In this document: positions 34,539-42,859 of the stretch, piece by piece
Layout: each line of letters opens with the position of its first letter
How positions within the stretch are numbered: the first letter of the stretch is position 1
Assembly: GCF_020906275.1 (NCBI RefSeq)
Contig: NZ_CP086727.1
Span: forward strand, 434,001-498,000
Reading direction: 5' to 3'
Source of the DNA: Parasphingorhabdus litoris DSM 22379
GTDB lineage: Bacteria > Pseudomonadota > Alphaproteobacteria > Sphingomonadales > Sphingomonadaceae
Length of the DNA stretch: 64,000 bases
Program-made: the position numbers and the translations under genes
Notes under the pieces: model-generated
The model's input: the letters and a program-made list of their open reading frames with translations, nothing else
Database searches by the model: none
Told to the model about the DNA's origin: nothing

Positions 34539-35528
34539 CTATGGTTTTTCCGCCACAGTGATACCGCGCAGCTGGTTCATCCCGATAACGGTGCGGCAGG
34601 CGGCAACCAGTTCGTTTTTCAAACTCTGTGCGGCCGGCTGAAGGACCGAATTGCGGCGGATGGCGAAATAGGCCGTACGCGCGATCGGGAATTCGGTCTT
34701 TTCAATGATATGATATTGGGCGCGCTCTTCCTCTGTTGCCAGCAATTCCTTGGCGAGAAGCATCACCGCATCGCTTTGCAACAAGGTTGATTTCGCAAGA
34801 ATAACGGAATCCATGTCGACATATTTGGCTGGAGGGGAGAGGCCGGCAGCAAGGAAGACATTGCAAATGCGCTGCCATTGCATCTGGAGCTGCATAGATA
34901 AAAGCCAGGTCTGGGACGAGAGGTCTTCAAGCGTTACATCGGCCTTGGATGCCAGTGGATGGTCACGCCGCATCATGATGACATCGCGGTCCTCGAACAT
35001 TTCAGCCGTCTCAATCGCATTGTCGATTTCCAGATCGGTCGGAGGGGCGCTGGCAACAAATTCCACTTCGCCGCGGAGCAATTTTTCATACAGCGATCTG
35101 GTATCGCCCGATGTAATGCTGAGCGTTACGCCCGGCTGTTTTTCGCTGAAACGATTGATAACCATTGGTGCGATACGGGTCAGGAAGGACCAACCCAGAC
35201 CAATCCGGACATAGCCCTTGTCAGCCCCACGCAAGGCGCTGATTTCTGCAGCAGCGAGACGGCTTTCAGCGGTTATGACCTTGGCTCGGCGGGCAAGGGC
35301 GTGGCCGAACTGCGTCGGCTCCGCACCAAATGCCCCCCGCTCAAATAGCCTGACAGCAAGGGTTTCCTCGAGTTTCGCGACGCTTTTGGAAACCGCTTGC
35401 TGGCTGACATTATTGTTGCTCGCGGCGCGCGAAAAACTGCCCGTGTCATAAACAGAAAGGAAATGCTGCAACTTTTGGGGGTCCATGGACGGTTTAATAA
35501 AGCGCTGACGCAGGTCTGGTTGGTTCAT
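34539..35528 (-). CDS. LysR-family transcriptional regulator
   Basis: A 329-residue LysR regulator: winged-helix region from LQHFLSVYDTGSFSRAASNN through VSQQAVSKSVAKLEETL, then a periplasmic-binding-protein-like effector domain (about 110-315). The ATG at 35528 has GGGAG at the right distance; ATG 35540 is a weaker option, and the short Met at 35486 would still give a full HTH. The gene is divergent from the lipocalin-like gene, with two related palindromes between them. It is a second regulatory input beside the two GntR proteins. Confidence 0.92.
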   Translation of the reverse strand: MNQPDLRQRFIKPSMDPQKLQHFLSVYDTGSFSRAASNNNVSQQAVSKSVAKLEETLAVRLFERGAFGAEPTQFGHALARRAKVITAESRLAAAEISALRGADKGYVRIGLGWSFLTRIAPMVINRFSEKQPGVTLSITSGDTRSLYEKLLRGEVEFVASAPPTDLEIDNAIETAEMFEDRDVIMMRRDHPLASKADVTLEDLSSQTWLLSMQLQMQWQRICNVFLAAGLSPPAKYVDMDSVILAKSTLLQSDAVMLLAKELLATEEERAQYHIIEKTEFPIARTAYFAIRRNSVLQPAAQSLKNELVAACRTVIGMNQLRGITVAEKP

Positions 35529-35574
35529 GATCGCTCCCATGCCACATGGCTATCACAATTAATAGCTGTGCAAA

Positions 35575-35636
35575 AACCGATATCGGTTGTTGGCTGGTCA
35601 CTAGCATGTCCCCTAACGGAAGCCAAATCGGTTTGG
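35575..35636. promoter_or_regulatory. Two related palindromes in the LysR divergent region
   Basis: AACCGATATCGGTT at 35575-35588 is a perfect 14-bp palindrome, and CCAAATCGGTTTGG at 35623-35636 has matching arms; both include ATCGGTT. They are 48 bases apart, like the recognition and activation sites of LysR promoters. Binding is inferred from location only. Confidence 0.5.
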
Positions 35637-35655
35637 AGCAAAGGGATATTTGACG

Positions 35656-36120
35656 GTGGCTGTTGCGAGTAAGGCGATACTGACGGACATCATGCCTGGC
35701 ATGATGAAGCATGAAGGTATTTGGACTGGGCTCTATCGCCATGTGGACAGCGACAATCAGCTGGTCGATCAACACAAGGCCCGCGTCGAATGTATTTTTC
35801 CGCATGAAGGTCCCTATGCTTATATTCAGAAAAACCTGTTCCAGTGGGATGATGGCCGAGAATATCGTTCAACGCTGAACGGCGTACTTAGGGATGGTAA
35901 GCTGTGGTGGGATAATGAATATTTCGATGGCTGCGGCTGGGAAACGGATTTCGGTTTGATCCTCCTGAACCTCAATCGCAAGGATGATCCCGGCGCCAAT
36001 TTCTATGAAATCATCTGCCTTGGCGACGATGGAAATCACCGCGCACGAACATGGCATTGGTTCAAGGATGGGCAGTTGTTCAAGCGGACCTTATGTGATG
36101 AACATCGGGTGACTGACTGA
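35656..36120 (+). CDS. Lipocalin-like small protein (DUF3598-like), paralog B
   Basis: A 154-residue paralog of the 16403-16903 protein: it shares KHEGIWTGLY, the D-x-H segment, LWWDNEYFDGCGW, NFYEIICLGDDG and RARTWHWFKDG. No signal peptide. The start is uncertain: I prefer GTG 35656 behind AAGGGA; TTG 35650 and ATG 35692 are alternatives. It is divergent from the LysR gene and may be its target. A beta-barrel that binds a hydrophobic intermediate is possible; I know no tested function. Confidence 0.7.
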   Translation: MAVASKAILTDIMPGMMKHEGIWTGLYRHVDSDNQLVDQHKARVECIFPHEGPYAYIQKNLFQWDDGREYRSTLNGVLRDGKLWWDNEYFDGCGWETDFGLILLNLNRKDDPGANFYEIICLGDDGNHRARTWHWFKDGQLFKRTLCDEHRVTD

Positions 36121-36135
36121 CATAGCCATTGCAAT

Positions 36136-36147
36136 TTGTCCGGACAT
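36136..36147. promoter_or_regulatory. Operator TTGTCCGGACAT
   Basis: Same sequence as the site at 31987, within AATTTGTCCGGACATATA, 44 bases upstream of the membrane-protein start at 36191. Confidence 0.8.
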
Positions 36148-36190
36148 ATATGATCATGGTGCCGACCACATAATTATCGGGGGCGGCACA

Positions 36191-36877
36191 ATGGCAGAAC
36201 TCATCAACATTTCTTTCTACCAGTTGTTGGTCTTCATCCACACCATCTTGTTCGTGCTTTGGTTGGGTGCTGATGTGGGCGTTTTCATGCTTGGTCAGCA
36301 TTTTCGCAAGCGGGAGAAATATGATCTTCCGCAGCGATTGGTCTTGCTACAACTGCTCGTCAATCTCGATATGACGCCACGCACCGCCTGGGCCTTGATG
36401 GTGCCGCTGACCATCACAATGGTCGATGCCGGCGGCTGGTGGGATGTGCCGATCTGGGGTGTGATGCTCTCCTGGGTGGTTGGTGCTGTCTGGCTGTGGC
36501 TCGTCTGGGATGCGCATATCCATGACCAGACCGAGCGCGCCGCGCGCGACAGGAAAATCGAGTTTATTCTGAAAATCGGGTTGACCCTGTTCTATATTGG
36601 CTTGGGTGTCCTTTCGCTGGTGCAGGGAGAGCCATTGATCCCGGTATGGCTGGCGACCAAGGCGCTGATGTTCGGCCTGATTTTCGCTGCAGCTATCATG
36701 ATTGATGTTGCGTTCAAGCCGGTCGGGCCACAACTTGGCAAGTTGATCGCGGAAGGATCTTCGGACGAGACCGAGATACCGCTGCGCAAGACAATGGATA
36801 CCACGCGGATCTGGGTGTGGATTGTTTATCTGTTGCTGCTCGCCACAGCATTTCTGGGCAATATCAAGCCGTTTTAG
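36191..36877 (+). CDS. Polytopic membrane protein, paralog B
   Basis: A 228-residue integral membrane protein with about six spans. It is a distant paralog of 25587-26279: first span FIHTILFVLWLGADVGVF, last residues FLGNIKPF. Both have a His in span 1 and a Trp-rich middle, and both are single-gene units directly behind a regulon operator. A heme-binding or transport role is conceivable. I do not recognise a named family with confidence. Confidence 0.75.
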   Translation: MAELINISFYQLLVFIHTILFVLWLGADVGVFMLGQHFRKREKYDLPQRLVLLQLLVNLDMTPRTAWALMVPLTITMVDAGGWWDVPIWGVMLSWVVGAVWLWLVWDAHIHDQTERAARDRKIEFILKIGLTLFYIGLGVLSLVQGEPLIPVWLATKALMFGLIFAAAIMIDVAFKPVGPQLGKLIAEGSSDETEIPLRKTMDTTRIWVWIVYLLLLATAFLGNIKPF

Positions 36878-36880
36878 GGC

Positions 36881-36910
36881 AAAAAAAAGAGGCCGACCAT
36901 TACGGTCGAC
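36881..36910 (-). terminator. Rho-independent terminator of the DUF1838 gene
   Basis: A 7-bp stem (36892-36898 with 36904-36910; one G-T pair) with an ATTAC loop. Read on the minus strand it is followed by a T8 run from 36888 to 36881. It lies between convergent genes ending at 36877 and 36940. Confidence 0.8.
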
Positions 36911-36939
36911 CCCCAGGGAGAAAACTCTGATGGCTAGGG

Positions 36940-37848
36940 TTATTTCTTGTCTTTTTCCGCCGCCCGTTCCGCATCAATCATTTTCTTGAATACGGTCCAG
37001 GTCGTTTCATTCTTGCGCGGATCATCACCAGGTGGTGGCGCCGTATATTCGGGATAGTTAAGCGCAATCTCATCCTTGATCACATCGGGCAGTTCGTCAT
37101 AGCTTTTCAGCTTCGCACCCATGGCGTTAAAGACCATCTGTCCCTGCCGTCCGCGCATTTTCATCCATGGCATCCAGTCTGAAATCCGGACCCAACTGAT
37201 TGACGGATAGGCGGTCGGATTTTTGGTATCGAGTATCTCATCAGCGAGCATGGTGAAGTCGAAAATCTCCATCGCATGATATTTGTTGCCGACATAATCC
37301 TGATAATCGCCCGCCAGAACATTGTGATAGAAGAGCGGCACTTCGATTGGCATGAACATCCAATTGCCCTGCTGCCGGATATTGGGCAGTGAAAATGGCG
37401 TACCATCGGCGCGATAGGGATAGTTGGGACGGCTGTTTACAGGATCATTGGCGATTTGCATGACCTTAACCGTCTCGCCCGTCCATGGATTGTCCCAGGT
37501 GCGGAGTATCTCGTTGGTCTTGGGGTCGAGATAGAACATCACCTCGCGGCTGACTTGCCGGTAACCGACACCGCGTTTGGGATCTTCGATCCGGACACAT
37601 TGCCGGATATTCATGCCTTCACCATTATACAGGTGCCGATCTGGCTCCCCTTGAACCCGGGAATAGACTTTACCGGACCAATGATAAACGGCAGGCACAC
37701 CATCCGCAGTACCACATTGTGTCCGCTTCATGATTTCCAGGGCATCTTCAGGTTTTTTCGGATCGAGCGTCCGCGCCGCAGAAGGGCTGGCCAAAGCAAA
37801 AGAGGCCACCATCGTCGCCAGAGCTGTTTGCTTAAAAAATCGATTCAT
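36940..37848 (-). CDS. DUF1838 protein, exported
   Basis: A 302-residue protein with a cleavable signal (KQTALATMVASFALASPSAA) and a DUF1838-type body: YHWSGKVYSRVQGEPDRHLY, REVMFYLDPKTNEILRTWDNPWTG and a C-terminal LNYPEYTAPPPGDDPR. DUF1838 proteins are common in sphingomonad degradation clusters, but their function is unknown to me. The start ATG 37848 has GGGAGAAG before it. The operator at 37917-37932 lies between it and the divergent CitE-like gene. Confidence 0.85.
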   Translation of the reverse strand: MNRFFKQTALATMVASFALASPSAARTLDPKKPEDALEIMKRTQCGTADGVPAVYHWSGKVYSRVQGEPDRHLYNGEGMNIRQCVRIEDPKRGVGYRQVSREVMFYLDPKTNEILRTWDNPWTGETVKVMQIANDPVNSRPNYPYRADGTPFSLPNIRQQGNWMFMPIEVPLFYHNVLAGDYQDYVGNKYHAMEIFDFTMLADEILDTKNPTAYPSISWVRISDWMPWMKMRGRQGQMVFNAMGAKLKSYDELPDVIKDEIALNYPEYTAPPPGDDPRKNETTWTVFKKMIDAERAAEKDKK

Positions 37849-37916
37849 TTCACGCTTCTCCCTAAAAATCATGTCGAGTGATCATGCAATTAATTTCACT
37901 TTCTGGTTGACTTTAG

Positions 37917-37932
37917 ATTTGTCCGGACAAAT
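37917..37932. promoter_or_regulatory. Operator ATTTGTCCGGACAAAT
   Basis: A 16-bp perfect palindrome (core 37919-37930), in the divergent region between the DUF1838 gene and the CitE-like gene; it is 26 bases before the latter's start. Confidence 0.85.
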
Positions 37933-37957
37933 TGTGAAGAGGTAATATTGATCGAAC

Positions 37958-38782
37958 ATGATAATGGACCCTATGACCGGTTTTACCAACTTTCTTTTTG
38001 TGCCCGCCAATCGGCCCGAACGCTTTGAAAAAGCAGCCAATAGCGGTGCTGACCTGATCTGTATTGATCTGGAAGATTCGGTGCCGACGGATCAGAAAGA
38101 TAGCGCCCGCGAATCTGTATTGGACGCGCTAAAAGCACTCGACCGATCGAAAACAGCGGTCCGAATCAACGGCCTCAAGACAGAAGCGGGTCTTGCAGAC
38201 TTGCTTGCACTATCCGCCTCGGATCGGCTTCCCTCACTGATTTTCTTGCCGATGGTCGAAAGCGCGGCGGAAATTGAAATAGCGCATAGTATTTTGGGTG
38301 ATCGCGTTGATGGGCTGGTTCCTTTGATTGAGACCGTCAGGGGCTTGCGCGCTGGCGATATGTTGGCGGCAAGTGCCGGGGTCACCGGTATGATGTTTGG
38401 CGGCGGAGACTTCTCTGCTGAACTGGGCACAAAGCTGGAATGGGAACCGCTGCTCGCCGCGCGTGGAGCCTTTATTCTCTGCTGTGCCTCAGCCGGTGTG
38501 GCCGCCATAGATGTGCCCTATATTGATATGGGCAATGAAACCGGGTTGGAGGAAGAATGCCGCAAGGCAAAGGCAATGGGCTTCCATGCCAAAGCTGCGG
38601 TCCATCCGAAGCAGATCGCCGCCATTGCCAAGGCAATGAAACCGACGGAAGCTGAAGTGGCCGAGGCGATAGACGCAATAAATGCATTTGACGCAGCGGG
38701 CGGTAAAGCGATTAGCCATAATGGGCGTATGCTTGAGGCACCGGTCATGCAACGATACCGGCATATCGTTGCTGCGGCCTGA
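37958..38782 (+). CDS. HpcH/HpaI-family acyl-CoA lyase (CitE/citramalyl-CoA lyase-like)
   Basis: A 274-residue TIM-barrel lyase of the CitE group. Visible are NFLFVPANRPERFEKA at the start, ICIDLEDSVP with the metal/CoA residues, AVRINGLKT with the substrate Arg, LVPLIETVRGL and FGGGDFSAELG with the metal-binding Glu and Asp. Relatives split citramalyl-CoA, malyl-CoA or citryl-CoA. With the MaoC-like hydratase, acyl-CoA dehydrogenase and CoA-transferases that follow, citramalyl-CoA cleavage to acetyl-CoA plus pyruvate is a good working idea. Start: ATG 37958; ATG 37964 and 37973 are also in frame and cannot be excluded. Confidence 0.88.
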   Translation: MIMDPMTGFTNFLFVPANRPERFEKAANSGADLICIDLEDSVPTDQKDSARESVLDALKALDRSKTAVRINGLKTEAGLADLLALSASDRLPSLIFLPMVESAAEIEIAHSILGDRVDGLVPLIETVRGLRAGDMLAASAGVTGMMFGGGDFSAELGTKLEWEPLLAARGAFILCCASAGVAAIDVPYIDMGNETGLEEECRKAKAMGFHAKAAVHPKQIAAIAKAMKPTEAEVAEAIDAINAFDAAGGKAISHNGRMLEAPVMQRYRHIVAAA

Positions 38783-38824
38783 CAGGACCATTGATCAAAA
38801 TGTTTAATAAACAAGGACAAATAT

Positions 38825-39334
38825 ATGCGTGATGGAGTGATTGAAGTTAGCCCGGGGCGTTTTCGTGAGACATTCGGACGCTATTTTGAGGATTTTGAAG
38901 TTGGTCATATTTACGAGCATCGTCCCGGCCGGACGATTACCGATACTGACAATGTGCATTTTACCTTGCTGACAATGAACACGCATCCGGCGCATTTCGA
39001 TTATGAATTTGCCAAGAAAACCGAATTTGAAAAGCCGCTGGTCTGCTCTCCGCTGACTGTCGCGTTGATGGTCGGGATGAGCGTTTCGGATACCAGCCAG
39101 AAAGCGGTGGCCAATCTCGGCTGGGACAAGATCCGCCTGACCCACCCGCTCTTTCCCGGCGACACACTTTATGCGGAAAGTGAAGTGCTGGAAAAACGCG
39201 AATCCTCTTCGCGTCCGGAACAGGGCATTGTGACGATCAAGACGATTGGCAAGAATCAGGACGATAAAGTTGTGTGCACATTTGAACGCACCATGCTGAT
39301 CTGGAAACGCGGCTTTGGCGGTGCGGACGATTAA
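38825..39334 (+). CDS. MaoC-like enoyl-CoA hydratase (mesaconyl-CoA hydratase-like)
   Basis: A 169-residue single hot-dog hydratase. The active-site region is MNTHPAHFDYEFAKKTEF, with the Asp and His spaced as in MaoC hydratases, and EKPLVCSPLTVALMVGMS is close to what I know for mesaconyl-CoA or itaconyl-CoA hydratases. The probable reaction is water addition to a branched enoyl-CoA to give a citramalyl-type CoA for the CitE-like lyase just upstream. 42 bases separate the two genes. Confidence 0.87.
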   Translation: MRDGVIEVSPGRFRETFGRYFEDFEVGHIYEHRPGRTITDTDNVHFTLLTMNTHPAHFDYEFAKKTEFEKPLVCSPLTVALMVGMSVSDTSQKAVANLGWDKIRLTHPLFPGDTLYAESEVLEKRESSSRPEQGIVTIKTIGKNQDDKVVCTFERTMLIWKRGFGGADD

Positions 39335-39383
39335 ATAAGAAGGGGGAGGGAACCCCGAATTTAAGACATCAGGAGCAACAAAA

Positions 39384-40562
39384 ATGGCAACGGCAATTGA
39401 TAATGCACAGCATATGATTGACCCGGAAGAAGAACAGGCTTTCATGGACGCGATCCAGAAATGGATCAACCGGTCGGTGAAGCCTGTGGTCATGGAACAT
39501 GATCATGAGGATAAATGGCCGGAAGAGTTGGTCGGTGAAATGGCCGACATGGGCCTGTTCGGCGCGACCATTGGTCAGGAATATGGCGGTCTTGGCCTGC
39601 CTGCGACCAGCTATGCAAAGATCGTCGCGGAAATTGCCTCGCACTGGATGGCGATCACCGGCATTTTCAATTCGCATCTGATCATGGCCTGCGCGGTCGA
39701 GCGTTTTGGCACTGCGGAGCAGAAAGCCAAATGGCTGCCCAAATTTGCCAGCGGCGAGATCCGCGGTGGTCTGGCGCTGACCGAGCCCAATGCGGGTACG
39801 GATTTGCAGGCAATCCGCACCACTGCGATCCGGGACGGCGATGAATATGTCATCAACGGAACAAAGACCTGGATTTCCAATGGTATCAATGGCAGCTGTT
39901 TTGCGCTGCTCGTTAAAACCGATCCCAAGGCTGACCCGCGTTATAAAGGCATGAGCCTTATGATTGCGCCCAAGGGCGAGGGCTTTACGGTTGGCAAAAA
40001 GTTTAAAAAGCTTGGCTATAACAGTATCGACAGCGCCGAGCTGGTTTTCGATAACTATCGCATTCCGGCGGAAAATCTGATCGGCGGCGTTGAAGGGCAG
40101 GGCTTCTTTCAGGCCACTGGTGGTCTGGAGCTGGGCCGCATCAATGTTGCCGCTCGGGGCGTTGGTCTCGCCGAGGGTTCTCTCCGGCTAGCAACCGAAT
40201 ATGCGCAGCTGCGCGAGACCATGGGCAAGCCGATATCCGAGCATCAGGCGATCCAGCTGAAACTGGGCGAAATGGTCACGCGGGCCCGGGCGGCGCGTTT
40301 GCTGACCCTCGATGCGGCGGAAGCCTATGACCGCGGCGAGCGCTGCGATCTGGAAGCCGGCATGGCGAAATATTTTGCCTCCGAAGCGGCGGTGCGCAAT
40401 TCAGAAGAATCCATGCGTGTTCATGGCGGCTATGCCTATTCCAAGGAATATGAGATTGAACGCTATTATCGCGATTCTTTGCTGATGTGTATTGGAGAGG
40501 GGACCAATGAAATGCAGCGGATGATTATTTCCAAACAATGGGTGAAAAGGAACCCTGCGTGA
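39384..40562 (+). CDS. Acyl-CoA dehydrogenase
   Basis: A 392-residue FAD acyl-CoA dehydrogenase. The FAD/substrate segments LALTEPNAGTDLQAIRTTA and VINGTKTWISNG are clear, and the catalytic base fits the Glu of CIGEGTNEMQ near the C-terminus. Between a MaoC-type hydratase and CoA-transferases it would desaturate a saturated acyl-CoA such as methylsuccinyl-CoA; this substrate is inferred only from neighbours. The next gene starts inside its stop (GTGA). Confidence 0.93.
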   Translation: MATAIDNAQHMIDPEEEQAFMDAIQKWINRSVKPVVMEHDHEDKWPEELVGEMADMGLFGATIGQEYGGLGLPATSYAKIVAEIASHWMAITGIFNSHLIMACAVERFGTAEQKAKWLPKFASGEIRGGLALTEPNAGTDLQAIRTTAIRDGDEYVINGTKTWISNGINGSCFALLVKTDPKADPRYKGMSLMIAPKGEGFTVGKKFKKLGYNSIDSAELVFDNYRIPAENLIGGVEGQGFFQATGGLELGRINVAARGVGLAEGSLRLATEYAQLRETMGKPISEHQAIQLKLGEMVTRARAARLLTLDAAEAYDRGERCDLEAGMAKYFASEAAVRNSEESMRVHGGYAYSKEYEIERYYRDSLLMCIGEGTNEMQRMIISKQWVKRNPA

Positions 40563-41755
40563 GCGAGGCCAGGCAACCGCTGAAAGGCTTTCGTGTCCTT
40601 TCTGCCGAGCAATATGGGGCCGGTCCTTACGGCACTATGTTTCTGGCGCAGATGGGTGCCGATGTTATCAAGATCGAGCCACCAAAAGGCGGCGATACAG
40701 CGCGCCATGTCGGGCCGCATTGGCTGCGCGAACAGGAAAGTCTCTATTTTCAGAGCTTCAACCTGAACAAGCGCTCGCTGACTCTCGATCTGCGGACTGA
40801 CGAGGGGCAGCAAGTGCTGCACACACTCGCTAAAGACGCACATGTCGTTGCGAATAATCTGCGTGGAGATGTGCCGGACAAGGTCGGGCTGAACTATGAC
40901 GCGCTGAAAGTGGTCAATCCGGCGATTGTCTGTGCCCATATTTCCGCTTATGGGCGCGGTAACGAGCGGTCGAAATGGCCGGGCTATGATTATCTGATGC
41001 AGGCCGAGGCTGGTTTTTGTGCGCTGACCGGTGAGCCTGATGGGCCGCCCGTACGCTTTGGCCTGTCGATGGTCGATTTCATGACTGGCACGATGGCGGC
41101 CGTTGGCTTGCTCGCCGCCTTACTAGATTCCCAGCGGTCCGGTGAAGGCTGTGATGTCGACGTGGATCTCCTGTCCGCCGCGGTGCACCAGACCAGCTAT
41201 CCCGCGCTCTGGTACATGAATGAAGATGATGTGACGGGCCGTGCCCCCTTTGGCGCGCATCCGTCCGCCACGCCCAGCCAGATGTTCAAGGCCGCCGATG
41301 GCTGGATGTTCGTCATGGCGCAGCTGCCAAAATTCTGGACGATATTATGCGAGCGTATTGGCCATGAGGAACTGATGACAGATCCGCGCTTCGATACAGC
41401 GGCCAACCGCCTGACCAACCGTGCAGCTTTGTCGGACGTTTTGAGTGATATATTCGCGCCGCACCCCGTAGCCTACTGGCTGGATTTGTTGCAGGGGTTG
41501 ATGCCGATTGCGCCGGTCTATGGTCTGGATCAGGCGCTGGACAGTCCATGGCTGCAAACCATCGGCATGCGGGACACGGTCAGCCATCCGGACCGTGCGG
41601 ACATGAATGTGCTGTCCAGCCCGATCAAACTGAATGGCGAGCGATTGCCGAACCGGGCAGGGCCTTTGCTTGGGGCGGATAGTGATGCAGTCCTGGCCGA
41701 AGCTGGTTATGATACGGATATGATTGCCGATCTGCGTGCGAAAGGGATAGTCTGA
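40559..41755 (+). CDS. CaiB/BaiF family CoA-transferase
   Basis: A 398-residue class III CoA-transferase: GFRVLSAEQYGAGPYGTMFL, GADVIKIEPPKGGDTAR, VGLNYDALKVVNP and LSMVDFMTGTMAAVG, in which the Asp is the expected acyl carrier. I chose GTG 40559, which overlaps the dehydrogenase stop by four bases and has AAAAGGA at proper spacing. It lies directly before another CaiB gene; tandem CaiB proteins may form a heterodimer, as known in succinyl-CoA:(R)-benzylsuccinate CoA-transferase. Confidence 0.9.
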   Translation: MSEARQPLKGFRVLSAEQYGAGPYGTMFLAQMGADVIKIEPPKGGDTARHVGPHWLREQESLYFQSFNLNKRSLTLDLRTDEGQQVLHTLAKDAHVVANNLRGDVPDKVGLNYDALKVVNPAIVCAHISAYGRGNERSKWPGYDYLMQAEAGFCALTGEPDGPPVRFGLSMVDFMTGTMAAVGLLAALLDSQRSGEGCDVDVDLLSAAVHQTSYPALWYMNEDDVTGRAPFGAHPSATPSQMFKAADGWMFVMAQLPKFWTILCERIGHEELMTDPRFDTAANRLTNRAALSDVLSDIFAPHPVAYWLDLLQGLMPIAPVYGLDQALDSPWLQTIGMRDTVSHPDRADMNVLSSPIKLNGERLPNRAGPLLGADSDAVLAEAGYDTDMIADLRAKGIV

Positions 41756-41762
41756 GCGTCTT

Positions 41763-42851
41763 ATGGCCAAACTGACGGGTATCAAGGTCGTTGACCTCTC
41801 GCTTTTTCTGCCGGGCCCGATGCTCAGCATGATGATGGCCGACCATGGCGCAGAGGTGATCAAGGTGGAGCCGCCCACGGGTGATCCGGCACGGGAAATG
41901 GAGCCGTTGGAGGCAGGCCAGTCGGTCTGGTTCCGTAATCTCAATCGGGGCAAGCGGGCGTTGGCGCTTGATCTGAAATCCGATGAAGGGCGGGCGCAGC
42001 TCTGGGAGCTGCTGGCCGATGCCGACGTGATGATAGAAGGCTTTCGCCCCGGCGTGATGAAGCGGCTGGGTTTTGACTATGACACTGTGTCGGCGCGTTT
42101 CCCGCGCATCGTCTATTGTTCAATTTCGGCCTTCGGGCAGGAAGGTGAAATGGCGCATCACCCGGCGCATGATCTGGCGGTCCAGGCCTTGTCCGGTTTC
42201 CTGTCGGTCAATGACGGTGCAGATGCGACACCGGTGGTGCCCGGTGTGCCTTCGGCGGATATGGCCGCAGGTCTCAATGGATTGTCGGCGGTGCTGATGG
42301 CGCTGATCGGGCGCGAGAAGTCAAGCGAGGGCGACTATATCGACATTGCGATGTTTGACTCCATGCTGCCCTGGTGCGCTCATATTGCCGGATCAGCCAT
42401 TGTCGGCGGCGCATCCCCTAGTTCGCAATCGCAGCGCTCACTGGGCGGCGCGGCTTTCTACAATGTCTATAAAACTGCAGATGACAAGCATGTCGTGCTG
42501 GGCGCGCGCGAGGTTAAATTTGCGCGCAACCTTCTGACCGCGCTTGACCGGCTGGACCTGTTACCGCTTGCCGAAGCGGAGCCGGGCGACGGGCAAGCAC
42601 CATTGGTTGCATTCCTGCGGGAAACTTTCGCGACCAGAACGCGCGATCAATGGGTCGCGTGGTTTGCTGACAAGGACGTCGCCTTCTCCCCCGTTCTCGA
42701 TTTTCGTGAGGCGCTCGATCAGGATTTTCTGCGTGAACGTGGCTTGCTTATTGAAGCGCATGGCAGCCATCAAATCGGCCCGTCTTTCCGCTTTGCATCG
42801 GAAACTGATTGGCAGGCGAAAGATGCGCCGACCCTGGATGAACCGCAATGA
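41763..42851 (+). CDS. CaiB/BaiF family CoA-transferase
   Basis: A 362-residue class III CoA-transferase, a little short for the family. Marks: IKVVDLSLFLPGPMLSMMMAD, HGAEVIKVEPPTGDPAR, EGFRPGVMKRLGFDYD and PSADMAAGLNGL with the Asp. It is the last gene of the 37958-42851 operon and ends nine bases before the convergent GntR/UTRA gene. With the preceding gene it may form a two-subunit CoA-transferase. Confidence 0.9.
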   Translation: MAKLTGIKVVDLSLFLPGPMLSMMMADHGAEVIKVEPPTGDPAREMEPLEAGQSVWFRNLNRGKRALALDLKSDEGRAQLWELLADADVMIEGFRPGVMKRLGFDYDTVSARFPRIVYCSISAFGQEGEMAHHPAHDLAVQALSGFLSVNDGADATPVVPGVPSADMAAGLNGLSAVLMALIGREKSSEGDYIDIAMFDSMLPWCAHIAGSAIVGGASPSSQSQRSLGGAAFYNVYKTADDKHVVLGAREVKFARNLLTALDRLDLLPLAEAEPGDGQAPLVAFLRETFATRTRDQWVAWFADKDVAFSPVLDFREALDQDFLRERGLLIEAHGSHQIGPSFRFASETDWQAKDAPTLDEPQ

Positions 42852-42859
42852 TGCCGGCT

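Noticed and set aside
38808..38824. GGACAAAT half-site before the MaoC-like gene
   Set aside because: No matching second half; the AAGGA is better explained as the ribosome site.
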